From JAVBLT01 sp031553315 (GTDB lineage Bacteria; Verrucomicrobiota; Kiritimatiellia; RFP12; DVOR01): a stretch of DNA of 26,440 nucleotides. Shown piece by piece: positions 7,513-14,204 of the stretch (positions are counted from its first letter, which is position 1; each line of letters starts with the position of its first letter). The stretch covers positions 1-26,440 of the forward strand of contig JAVBLT010000062.1 of assembly GCA_031553315.1 (NCBI GenBank), in the 5' to 3' direction. The translations under genes were made by a program, and so were the position numbers. The notes under the pieces are model-generated. The model did not search any database and was not told the origin of the DNA. It saw only the letters and a list, made by a program, of their open reading frames with translations.

Positions 7513-7524
7513 TTTTTTTCACGC

Positions 7525-7553
7525 TTGCACGAGAAGCGTTGATATGGTAATGT
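7525..7553 (+). promoter_or_regulatory. Candidate promoter of rpmB
   Basis: TTGCAC (7525-7530), 17 bases, then TAATGT (7548-7553) sits in the 68-base gap between obg and rpmB, about 28 bases before the start codon. Confidence 0.5.
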
Positions 7554-7580
7554 TGATTCGACAATTAAGGAGTCAGAGTT

Positions 7581-7811
7581 ATGTCCAGAGTTTGTGAAAT
7601 CTGCGGCAAGGGTCCCATGAGCGGCTGCCGCGTGGTGCGCCACGGTTTGGCGAAGTATAAAGGCGGTATCGGTTTGCACACCACCGGCATCTCCAAGCGC
7701 CGCTTCCTCCCCAACCTGAAAAACATCCATGTGCGCAAGCCCAACGGCACCACCTGCCACATGAAAGTATGCACCGGCTGCCTCAAGACCGGTCGCATTG
7801 TGAAGGCATAA
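7581..7811 (+). CDS. rpmB: 50S ribosomal protein L28 (zinc-ligand form)
   Basis: A 76-residue bL28 recognised from SRVCEICGKGPMSG at the start, the central HTTGISKRRFLPNL, and the tail VCTGCLKTGRIVKA. Two CxxC pairs (Cys5/Cys8 and the pair in CTGC) indicate the zinc-binding version of this protein. The ATG is preceded by TAAGGAG at good spacing. A separate promoter and a downstream stem-loop suggest it can be transcribed independently of the rplU-rpmA-obg genes. Confidence 0.96.
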   Translation: MSRVCEICGKGPMSGCRVVRHGLAKYKGGIGLHTTGISKRRFLPNLKNIHVRKPNGTTCHMKVCTGCLKTGRIVKA

Positions 7812-7848
7812 ATCTTTTTGCTCTTTGCGATTGTTTCGGAAGCCCGTT

Positions 7849-7876
7849 CCTGAGCCGGAGACCGTTCCGGTTCAGG
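7849..7876 (+). terminator. Stem-loop after rpmB
   Basis: CCTGAGCCGGA (7849-7859) pairs with TCCGGTTCAGG (7866-7876) over 11 positions with one G-U pair and a 6-base loop. The following bases are only moderately T-rich (GGGTTGTTTTCGTT), so it may be an inefficient terminator or an mRNA-stabilising hairpin. Confidence 0.5.
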
Positions 7877-7918
7877 ATGGGTTGTTTTCGTTGGTAGACA
7901 GAAACCTGGAGGTTCGAT

Positions 7919-8350
7919 ATGGCAAAACACACTGCAGCCCATGACGATGAAGAGATCAAGGCGTCGGACATTGTTTTCGATTGCCCCTCCTGCGGGCACA
8001 ACCTCGTGGTCGATTACCGGGCGGCCGGCCTGCCCGTGCCCTGCGCGGCGTGCGGCAAAATCGTTCAGGCCCCGATCCCCGATTCCATGCAGATCGAAGA
8101 CCTTGACCTTGAGCCCGGCGAACTCCTCAGCCAGCTCCTCCAAACCCGCCGCATGCTCGCCAAAAGCGAAGAACGCGTGGAAGATCTCGAAGAGGAGCTC
8201 GCCAACCTCAAAGCGCAGCGCGAACGCGCGGTCATGGTCACGGAGCAAATCTCCGTGCGCCACCAGGATCAGCTCGCGCGCATGCAAAGCATCCTCAAAG
8301 ATCAGGCGGAAATCGGCACGCTGATCACGCACATCATCCCCGAGCAATAA
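7919..8350 (+). CDS. Small zinc-ribbon coiled-coil protein, function unknown
   Basis: A 143-residue protein that matches no family I can name. It has a compact N-terminal zinc ribbon with two CxxC pairs (Cys22/Cys25 and Cys42/Cys45), then a strongly charged heptad-like helix at about 65-125 (ELLSQLLQTRRMLAKSEERV and onward) predicted as a coiled coil, and a short hydrophobic end. There is no signal peptide or membrane helix, so it should be cytoplasmic. The ATG follows CTGGAGG (7906-7912). It ends 19 bases before the acyltransferase gene, so cotranscription is likely. A role as an adaptor or nucleic-acid-associated protein is only a guess from the architecture. Confidence 0.8.
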   Translation: MAKHTAAHDDEEIKASDIVFDCPSCGHNLVVDYRAAGLPVPCAACGKIVQAPIPDSMQIEDLDLEPGELLSQLLQTRRMLAKSEERVEDLEEELANLKAQRERAVMVTEQISVRHQDQLARMQSILKDQAEIGTLITHIIPEQ

Positions 8351-8369
8351 CCGCCCGGGCGCCCCACGA

Positions 8370-9293
8370 GTGAAACACAGACCCAAACACATCATTGAAT
8401 ACGCCCTCCTGCGAACCGTGCAGGGTTTTTTGGGGTTTTTCCCGCTGAACGCGATCGACGCGTTTCTGCGCTTTTTTTTCAGAATCCTTTTCCGCGTGAC
8501 CTGGCCCAAGCGCACGCGCACCGTCGCGCGCATCCGCGAAGTGTTCGGCGATTCGCTCTCCGAGGCCGAAATGCGCCTCATCGCCCGCGAATCGCTCGCC
8601 AACATGCTCATGAACATGATCGAGCTCATGCGCCTGGGCTCCATCGACAAAGCCTGGCTGGAAGCCCACATCGCCGGCGTGGAGCGCCACACCGCACGCA
8701 TCAAAGAAGTGATCGCCCGCCACGGCGGCGTGATTCTCGCCTTGCCGCACATGGGCAACTGGGATCTCGCCGGTTTCGGCTGCATCGCCCACGGAATCAG
8801 CCTGACCGCCATCGCCCGCAAGCAAAACAACCCGCTCGTGGAAGCCTGGATCGTTCGCAATCGCCGGGGCTTCATCGCCCTTGACCGGACCTCCCGCAGA
8901 ACCTACATCCAGCTCACGCGCCACCTCCAAAACGGCGGCGCCATGGCTATCTTGCCCGACGTACGCAACCCCAAGCCCGACCTGATGGTCCGCTTTCTGG
9001 GCAAAGAAGCCTCCATCGCCCAAGGCATGGCGCGCTTTGCCCGCATGGCCGGCGTGCCCGTTCTGCCGGTGCTCGCCCGCCGCGAACGCGGATCACATCA
9101 CACATTTGCGATTTTCGACCCCGTGATGCCCGACCCGGCCGCTGAAGAACACGCCGACCTCCTGCGCGTGACGCAGGCCGTGATGGATATTTTCGACCGC
9201 GAAATCCGCCGAACCCCCGAGCAATGGTTCTGGTACAACAAACGCTGGGTGCTGGATCCGCTGCAAACTCCGAAAAGGAAACCCACAGCATGA
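8370..9293 (+). CDS. LpxL/HtrB-family lipid A (Kdo2-lipid IVA) acyltransferase-like protein
   Basis: A 307-residue member of the lysophospholipid acyltransferase family that includes LpxL/LpxM. The catalytic HX4D motif is HMGNWD (His127, Asp132), in the family-typical setting VILALPHMGNWDLAG. A hydrophobic N-terminal segment (about 8-45) fits membrane anchoring, and the end EQWFWYNKRW is a family hallmark. Such enzymes add secondary acyl chains to lipid A at the inner membrane, implying a lipopolysaccharide-type outer membrane. Translation appears to start at a GTG (8370) without a clear Shine-Dalgarno sequence. Its stop overlaps the dapL start (ATGA), indicating translational coupling. The exact acyl acceptor cannot be read from sequence. 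Confidence 0.88.
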   Translation: MKHRPKHIIEYALLRTVQGFLGFFPLNAIDAFLRFFFRILFRVTWPKRTRTVARIREVFGDSLSEAEMRLIARESLANMLMNMIELMRLGSIDKAWLEAHIAGVERHTARIKEVIARHGGVILALPHMGNWDLAGFGCIAHGISLTAIARKQNNPLVEAWIVRNRRGFIALDRTSRRTYIQLTRHLQNGGAMAILPDVRNPKPDLMVRFLGKEASIAQGMARFARMAGVPVLPVLARRERGSHHTFAIFDPVMPDPAAEEHADLLRVTQAVMDIFDREIRRTPEQWFWYNKRWVLDPLQTPKRKPTA

Positions 9294-10510
9294 TTACCGT
9301 CAACGAAAACTTCTGTAAACTTCAGGCCTCCTATCTCTTTTCCGAAATCGCCAGGCGCGTAAAGACCTTTCAGGAAGACCACCCCGACCGCAGCGTCATA
9401 CGCCTGGGCATCGGCGACGTGACCCTCCCCCTCGCCGCCGCCTGCGTCGGCGCCATGCACAAAGCCGTCGACGAGCTCGCCGCCGAGCAGACCTTCCGCG
9501 GCTACGGCCCCGAACAAGGCTACGCCTTCCTGCGCGAAGCCATCGCCCGGCACGACTACGCCGCCCGCGGCTGCACCGTCGCCCCCGACGAAATCTTCGT
9601 GAGCGACGGCTCCAAGTGCGATACCGCCAACATCCAGGAGCTCTTCGCCAACGACCTGCGCATCGCCATTCCCGACCCCGTCTACCCCGTCTACGTCGAC
9701 ACCAACGTGATGGCCGGCCGCACCGGCGAAGCCGAAGCCGGGCGCTACCAAAAGCTCGTTTATCTCGACAGCACCCCCGAAAACGGCTTCGTTCCCGCCC
9801 CCCCCTCCCAAGCCGTCGACCTCATCTACCTCTGCTTCCCCAACAACCCCACCGGCGCCACAGCCACCCGCGAACAGCTCGCCGCCTGGGTCGCCTACGC
9901 GCAGAAAAACAAAGCCCTCATCCTCTTCGACGCCGCCTACGAAGCCTTCATCCGCGATCCCGCCCTCCCCCGCTCCATCTACGAAATCCCCGGCGCCGAC
10001 GAAGTGGCCATTGAATTCCGCAGCTTCTCCAAGAAAGCCGGCTTCACCGGCGTGCGCTGCGCCTTCACCGTGGTCCCCAAAAAGCTCAAAGCCTACAAAG
10101 CCGGCGGCGAGCCCATGGATCTGCACAAAATGTGGAACCGCCGCCACACCACCAAATTCAACGGCGTCTCCTACCCCGTGCAGCGCGCCGCCGAAGCCGT
10201 CTACAGCCCCGAAGGCGCCGCCCAGACCCAGGCCCAGGTCGACTACTACCTCGAAAACGCACGCCTCATCCGCGCCGCCATGACCGATCTGGGCTACCCC
10301 TGCGCCGGCGGCGAAAACAGCCCCTACATCTGGATCAACGTGAAGGGCGATTCCTGGGCCTTCTTCGACCGCCTGCTCACCGAAGCCTCCGTGGTCACCA
10401 CCCCCGGCGCCGGTTTCGGCCGCTGCGGCGAAGGGTTCATCCGCATCAGCGCCTTCAACAGCCGCGCCAACGTGGAAGAAGCCCTCAACCGCATCCGCCG
10501 GATGAAATAG
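9290..10510 (+). CDS. dapL: LL-diaminopimelate aminotransferase
   Basis: A 406-residue PLP-dependent aminotransferase matching DapL, which converts tetrahydrodipicolinate directly to LL-2,6-diaminopimelate for lysine and peptidoglycan. Strong landmarks are SYLFSEIARRV (14-24), RLGIGDVTLPL (38-48), FRGYGPEQGY (69-78), DPVYPVYVDTNVMAGRTG (129-146), PNNPTGA (184-190) and the cofactor lysine in SFSKKAGFTGVR (probably Lys248). The open frame begins at 9224, but the ATG at 9290 is chosen because homology begins there, AAAAGG lies upstream, and it overlaps the acyltransferase stop as ATGA. This DapL route is common in Chlamydiae and relatives, cyanobacteria and plants, and supports a PVC-type host. 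The gene is extremely C-rich at third codon positions. Confidence 0.95.
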   Translation: MITVNENFCKLQASYLFSEIARRVKTFQEDHPDRSVIRLGIGDVTLPLAAACVGAMHKAVDELAAEQTFRGYGPEQGYAFLREAIARHDYAARGCTVAPDEIFVSDGSKCDTANIQELFANDLRIAIPDPVYPVYVDTNVMAGRTGEAEAGRYQKLVYLDSTPENGFVPAPPSQAVDLIYLCFPNNPTGATATREQLAAWVAYAQKNKALILFDAAYEAFIRDPALPRSIYEIPGADEVAIEFRSFSKKAGFTGVRCAFTVVPKKLKAYKAGGEPMDLHKMWNRRHTTKFNGVSYPVQRAAEAVYSPEGAAQTQAQVDYYLENARLIRAAMTDLGYPCAGGENSPYIWINVKGDSWAFFDRLLTEASVVTTPGAGFGRCGEGFIRISAFNSRANVEEALNRIRRMK

Positions 10511-10514
10511 AGCC

Positions 10515-11834
10515 ATGCGCATCCTCCACGTCGTCGCCGGCATCTGGAAAAACAGCGGCGGCCTGGCCGAGCTCGTGCTCGGCTTCGCCGTTTACCAGAA
10601 ACGCGCGGGGCACGCCGTGGCCGTGGCGTTTGTCGACGGCGACCGCCATCCGCTCCTTGATCGCGCCGCCGCCGAAGGCGTGGCCGTCCACGCCTTCAAG
10701 CCTTCGTTTCCGGGCCTTCTTTTCTTTTCGCGGGAAATGTTCGGCGGCCTTGAGCCCCTCGTGGAAGCCGCCGACACCGTCCACGTGCACTCCAACTGGA
10801 CCTTCCCCGTGTGGCGGGCCTGCGCCCTCGCGCTTCGCCACCGCAAAACCCTCGCGATGTCGCCCCAAGGCTGCCTCGACCCCACCCGCCTGGCCTTCAG
10901 CGCCTGGAAAAAACGCCTTGCGGGCCTCTGCTTCGACCGGCGCTATCTGCGCCGCGCCAGCTTCATCCACGCGACCTGCGCCGCCGAAGCCCAAGCCATC
11001 GCCGCCTACAGCCCCGGCACACCCATCCGCGTGATCCCCAACGGCATCAACGCCGATTTCTTCAGCGGCGAAACCGACCCCGATTTTTGGAACACGCTGC
11101 TGCCGCGCGCAAAAGGCAAAAAAATCCTCCTCTATCTCGGCCGCCTCCACCCCCTCAAAGGCCTGGGCGAGCTCATCCGCGCCTGGCACATTCTCCAGCA
11201 GCGCCAGCTCGACCCCAAACTGATTTTGCCCAGCCGCAATGTGAGCGAGGTGGTCGATGAATGGCATCTTGTCATCGCCGGGCCCGACGAACAAGGCACC
11301 CGCGACCGCCTCCGCGAACAAATCCGCCTGCTCGGCCTCGAGCGCAGCGTCAGCCTCCTCGGCCCCATGCTCGGAGAAGAACGCCACGCCGCCATGGCCG
11401 GCGCCGCGCTCTTCGTGCTCCCCACCCGCCACGACAACTTCGCCATCGCCGTGGCCGAAGCGCTCTACTGCCGCACGCCCGCCGTCTCCACCGCCGGCGC
11501 CCCCTGGGCCGAGCTCAACGGCTCCCCCCACGCCCCCCCCCTCCCCCGCCACCGCCAGCAGCTTCGCTTCGCCGACGCCTCCGACAACGAGACCGCCTGC
11601 TTCATCCCCGCCTCCATCCTCCCCCCCGGCGAAACCTTCAGCGCCTCGGGCCGCTGCGGCATCTGGTGCGGCTTCGACCCCCTCGACCTGGCCGACGCCC
11701 TCTTCTCCCTCATGCGCCTCGACGCCCCCACCCTCGCCCTCCTGGGCGAAAACGGCCGCCGCCTTGTGGCCGACCGCTACACCTGGCCCCGCCTCGCCGA
11801 AAAAATAGTTGACGCATATAAGGCGAACCCGTAA
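10515..11834 (+). CDS. GT4-family glycosyltransferase
   Basis: A 439-residue retaining glycosyltransferase of GT4 type. The N-terminal Rossmann domain starts MRILHVVAGIWKNSGG, and VHVHSNWTFP (about 93-102) and VIPNGIN mark the domain junction. The C-terminal nucleotide-sugar domain has LLYLGRLHPLKGL, HLVIAGPDEQGTRD and the ExxE-like region in NFAIAVAEALYCRTP. It probably builds a surface polysaccharide or lipopolysaccharide; donor and acceptor are unknown. Two stretches look longer than usual: about 20 residues before HLVIAGPDE, and a proline-rich piece around 335-385. It starts 4 bases after dapL. The last dozen codons become AT-rich and overlap the promoter of the next cassette. Confidence 0.88.
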   Translation: MRILHVVAGIWKNSGGLAELVLGFAVYQKRAGHAVAVAFVDGDRHPLLDRAAAEGVAVHAFKPSFPGLLFFSREMFGGLEPLVEAADTVHVHSNWTFPVWRACALALRHRKTLAMSPQGCLDPTRLAFSAWKKRLAGLCFDRRYLRRASFIHATCAAEAQAIAAYSPGTPIRVIPNGINADFFSGETDPDFWNTLLPRAKGKKILLYLGRLHPLKGLGELIRAWHILQQRQLDPKLILPSRNVSEVVDEWHLVIAGPDEQGTRDRLREQIRLLGLERSVSLLGPMLGEERHAAMAGAALFVLPTRHDNFAIAVAEALYCRTPAVSTAGAPWAELNGSPHAPPLPRHRQQLRFADASDNETACFIPASILPPGETFSASGRCGIWCGFDPLDLADALFSLMRLDAPTLALLGENGRRLVADRYTWPRLAEKIVDAYKANP

Positions 11835-11837
11835 ACT
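11809..11837 (+). promoter_or_regulatory. Promoter of the AlbA_2/ParA cassette, embedded in the glycosyltransferase 3' end
   Basis: TTGACG (11809-11814), 17 bases, then TAAACT (11832-11837) is a good sigma70-type pair. Transcription would begin near 11844, just before the AAAAGG (11845-11850) that can serve the ATG at 11862. The promoter overlaps the last codons and stop of the glycosyltransferase gene. Confidence 0.65.
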
Positions 11838-11861
11838 CATTTGGAAAAGGTTGAAATCATC

Positions 11862-13061
11862 ATGCCCCAAACGGATTCAGAACTTGAAGCACTGCTTGAC
11901 GACTTGGAGTCAGACCGGGTCGAGCGAAAAGCCGCATTCACCGATCCCAAGAAGGTGCGCCAGGCGGTTTGCGCTTTTGCCAATGATTTCCCCAATCATA
12001 AGCGCCCTGGAATTATTTTCATCGGAGCCAATGATCGCGACGGTTCGCCTGCCAATCTGCACGTCACCGACGAGCTGCTGAGAACATTGAGCGACATGAG
12101 AACCGACGGCAACATTTTGCCGCTTCCCTCTCTTACCGTTGAGTGCCGCACGTTAAAAGGAGGCGAGATGGCAGTGATTACCGTGCTTCCCTCACATATG
12201 CCTCCCGTGCGCTATGATGGGCGCATTTGGATCCGTATCGGGCCAAGGCGCGCCGTGGCCAGTGCGGACGAAGAACGGATTCTCAATGAAAAACGCCGAC
12301 ACCGCGACATGCCTTTCGATATCCGGCCGTTTTACTCCTCCAGTTTGAAGGATCTTTCGAAGCTTATTTTCGAAAACGAATACCTCCCTTCCGCATTTGC
12401 TCCCGACATCCTTGAAACGAATGGGCGGACGTATGAAGAACGCCTCTCCTCATGTAAAATGGTTGAGTCGCCAGATTGCCCTGTGCCGACGGTGCTTGGC
12501 CTGCTCACGCTCGCTCAAAGCCCGCAAGACTTTTTTTCCGGAGCACGAATTCTGTTTTTACGAATCAATGGCGGTGAACTCGCCGATGATGTGACCGATT
12601 CAGCGGAGATTACCGGAACACTTTCCCAGATGTTGCGCCGAGCCGAAGAAAAACTGCGCGCGCATAATCAAATTGGAGTAGACGTGATTTCCGGGCCAAC
12701 CCATCGAACGATTGAGCACTATCCCATTGCCGCTCTTCTTCAGGCTCTTTATAATGCCGTGCTTCACCGCAACTATGAAAATACAAACGCCCCTGTAACC
12801 ATTTACTGGTTCAATGACCGAATCGAAATTCACAATCCCGGCGGTCCCTACGGTCGCGTGACATGTGAAAATTTCGGAAGCCCGGGCATTACCGATTACC
12901 GAAACCCCAATATCGGCGATGTGTTAAAAACATACGGTTTTGTACAGGCCTTCGGACGCGGTATCGCCATTATTCGCGACCAATTGAAACGCAACGGCAA
13001 CCCCGAACCCGAATTTATCTGTACGCAAAGCGCGGTTGCCTGCATAATAAGGAGCATATGA
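11862..13061 (+). CDS. Schlafen/AlbA_2-domain protein with GHKL-type ATPase domain
   Basis: A 399-residue protein. The N-terminal part (about 10-145) matches the AlbA_2 (Schlafen core) domain: ESDRVERKAAF (16-26, with the conserved ExxK-type pair), CAFAND (37-42), IIFIGANDRDG (51-61) and IWIRIGPRRAVAS (122-134). The C-terminal part (about 284-375) matches the GHKL-like ATPase module of this group, with the N-box ALYNAVLHRNY, NPGGP (325-329), RNPNIGD (347-353) and the glycine segment FGRGIAII. Proteins of this layout are often called transcriptional regulators or ATP-binding proteins; some Schlafen-core proteins cleave RNA. The activity here is unknown. A TTG seven codons earlier (11841) is possible, but would lie upstream of the inferred transcript start. 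It overlaps the ParA-like gene as ATGA. Confidence 0.82.
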   Translation: MPQTDSELEALLDDLESDRVERKAAFTDPKKVRQAVCAFANDFPNHKRPGIIFIGANDRDGSPANLHVTDELLRTLSDMRTDGNILPLPSLTVECRTLKGGEMAVITVLPSHMPPVRYDGRIWIRIGPRRAVASADEERILNEKRRHRDMPFDIRPFYSSSLKDLSKLIFENEYLPSAFAPDILETNGRTYEERLSSCKMVESPDCPVPTVLGLLTLAQSPQDFFSGARILFLRINGGELADDVTDSAEITGTLSQMLRRAEEKLRAHNQIGVDVISGPTHRTIEHYPIAALLQALYNAVLHRNYENTNAPVTIYWFNDRIEIHNPGGPYGRVTCENFGSPGITDYRNPNIGDVLKTYGFVQAFGRGIAIIRDQLKRNGNPEPEFICTQSAVACIIRSI

Positions 13062-14074
13062 TGGATGCCCCCGTTCTAACCTTTTTCAATAACAAAGGCG
13101 GCGTTGGCAAAACATCACTGGTTTATCACCTGGCGTGGATGTTTGCCGATCTTGGCAAACGCGTCTTGGTCGTTGACTTAGATCCACAGGCAAACCTCAC
13201 TGCCGCTTTTTTAACCGATGACCAGATCGAGCCTCTTTGGGATTCGGCAATTCCGGGAAGCACACTTTATCAATGCGTACGCCCGCTCGCTGAAGTCGGC
13301 GATATCCTTTCCCCCTCACTCCAGCAAATCAGCCCCAACCTTTTTCTTCTGCCCGGCGATGTTCAGCTTTCCAGCTACGAAGAAACTCTTTCCGAAGCCT
13401 GGCCACGCAGCCTCGACGACCAGCAACCCTACCGCGCCATGCGAATTCTAAGTTCATTTTGGCACGTGATCAAAACAGGAAGCGAATCCATACATGCGGA
13501 AGTGATTCTAATTGACGTTGGGCCTAATTTAGGAGCCATCAATCGCTCCGCCTTAATCGCGACCGACTTTGTGGTCATTCCTCTAGGTGCCGATTTGTTT
13601 TCCCTGCAAGGTTTAAAAAACCTGGGTCCCGCATTGAGAAGCTGGAATCGAGGCTGGAAAAAAAGAATTGAAAATTGGAAAGAAATTTCAGCATCCAAAC
13701 CGGGTCTCAACCTGACATTGCCATCCGGCAACATGATACCGATCGGCTATTTGTGCCAACAACACGGCGTGCGGCTCAATCGCCCGGTAAAAGCCTACGA
13801 CAAATGGATTCAACGCGTTCCCTCCATTTACCGAAAATCCATACTGAATAACTCCGATGCTGAAAACGAGGCAAACGACCCCTATTGCCTCGCCACAGTG
13901 AAACATTACCGAAGCCTTATTCCTCTTGCGCAGGAACATCGCAAGCCCATCTTCCACCTGACCAATGCCAATGGCGCAATCGGGAGCCATGCAAGCGCCG
14001 TACAAAGCGCACGAGCTGATTTCAATGCCCTTGCCCGGAAAATCGCGGAAAAAATCGGCATCGCCCCGGTGTAA
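13058..14074 (+). CDS. ParA/Soj-like AAA ATPase, second gene of the accessory cassette
   Basis: A 338-residue ParA-type P-loop ATPase. The deviant Walker A NNKGGVGKTSLVYHLAW (11-27, signature Lys13 and Lys18), VVDLDPQANL (38-47) and Walker B VILIDVGPNLGAINRSA (about 149-165, Asp153) are intact. The C-terminal third (about 225-325) contains QHGVRLNRPVKAY, HYRSLIPLAQEHRKPIFHL and NGAIGSHA, features shared by a widespread solitary ParA subgroup rather than classic plasmid ParA. There is no ParB gene or obvious parS cluster nearby, so chromosome or plasmid partition is doubtful. It overlaps the AlbA_2 gene (ATGA), implying a coupled two-gene unit. AAGGAG (13049-13054) is better spaced for a second ATG at 13061. 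Composition is intermediate and unlike the C-rich genes before it. Confidence 0.87.
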   Translation: MMDAPVLTFFNNKGGVGKTSLVYHLAWMFADLGKRVLVVDLDPQANLTAAFLTDDQIEPLWDSAIPGSTLYQCVRPLAEVGDILSPSLQQISPNLFLLPGDVQLSSYEETLSEAWPRSLDDQQPYRAMRILSSFWHVIKTGSESIHAEVILIDVGPNLGAINRSALIATDFVVIPLGADLFSLQGLKNLGPALRSWNRGWKKRIENWKEISASKPGLNLTLPSGNMIPIGYLCQQHGVRLNRPVKAYDKWIQRVPSIYRKSILNNSDAENEANDPYCLATVKHYRSLIPLAQEHRKPIFHLTNANGAIGSHASAVQSARADFNALARKIAEKIGIAPV

Positions 14075-14149
14075 ATCAAAATATTTTACTCTTTTGCCGA
14101 CTCCCTTCATTGTGAGATTTGCCCAAAACCAAATTGTCCATTTTTTTAC

Positions 14150-14178
14150 TTGTTTTTTTCCTCATCCCGCCATACCAT
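14150..14178 (+). promoter_or_regulatory. Candidate promoter of the BspA-type gene
   Basis: TTGTTT (14150-14155), 17 bases, then TACCAT (14173-14178) lies 27 bases before the start codon, in an AT-rich 130-base gap that has no gene. Confidence 0.4.
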
Positions 14179-14204
14179 TAACTCAATTAAATCAAGGAGT
14201 TTGT

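Noticed and set aside
9098..10543. 481-codon minus-strand open frame opposite dapL
   Set aside because: Its glycine/valine/alanine-rich sequence is the reverse reading of a C-rich gene; dapL on the plus strand has unmistakable family motifs.
10485..11870. 461-codon minus-strand open frame opposite the glycosyltransferase
   Set aside because: Low-complexity shadow caused by strong third-position C bias of the real gene.
13058..14074. ParA-like gene as evidence of an integrated plasmid or replication origin
   Set aside because: No ParB, replication protein, parS cluster or DnaA-box array is visible nearby.
13965..14204. Upstream extension of the BspA-type protein frame
   Set aside because: It would hide the signal peptide and overlaps the ParA-like gene; AAGGAG sets the start at 14205.
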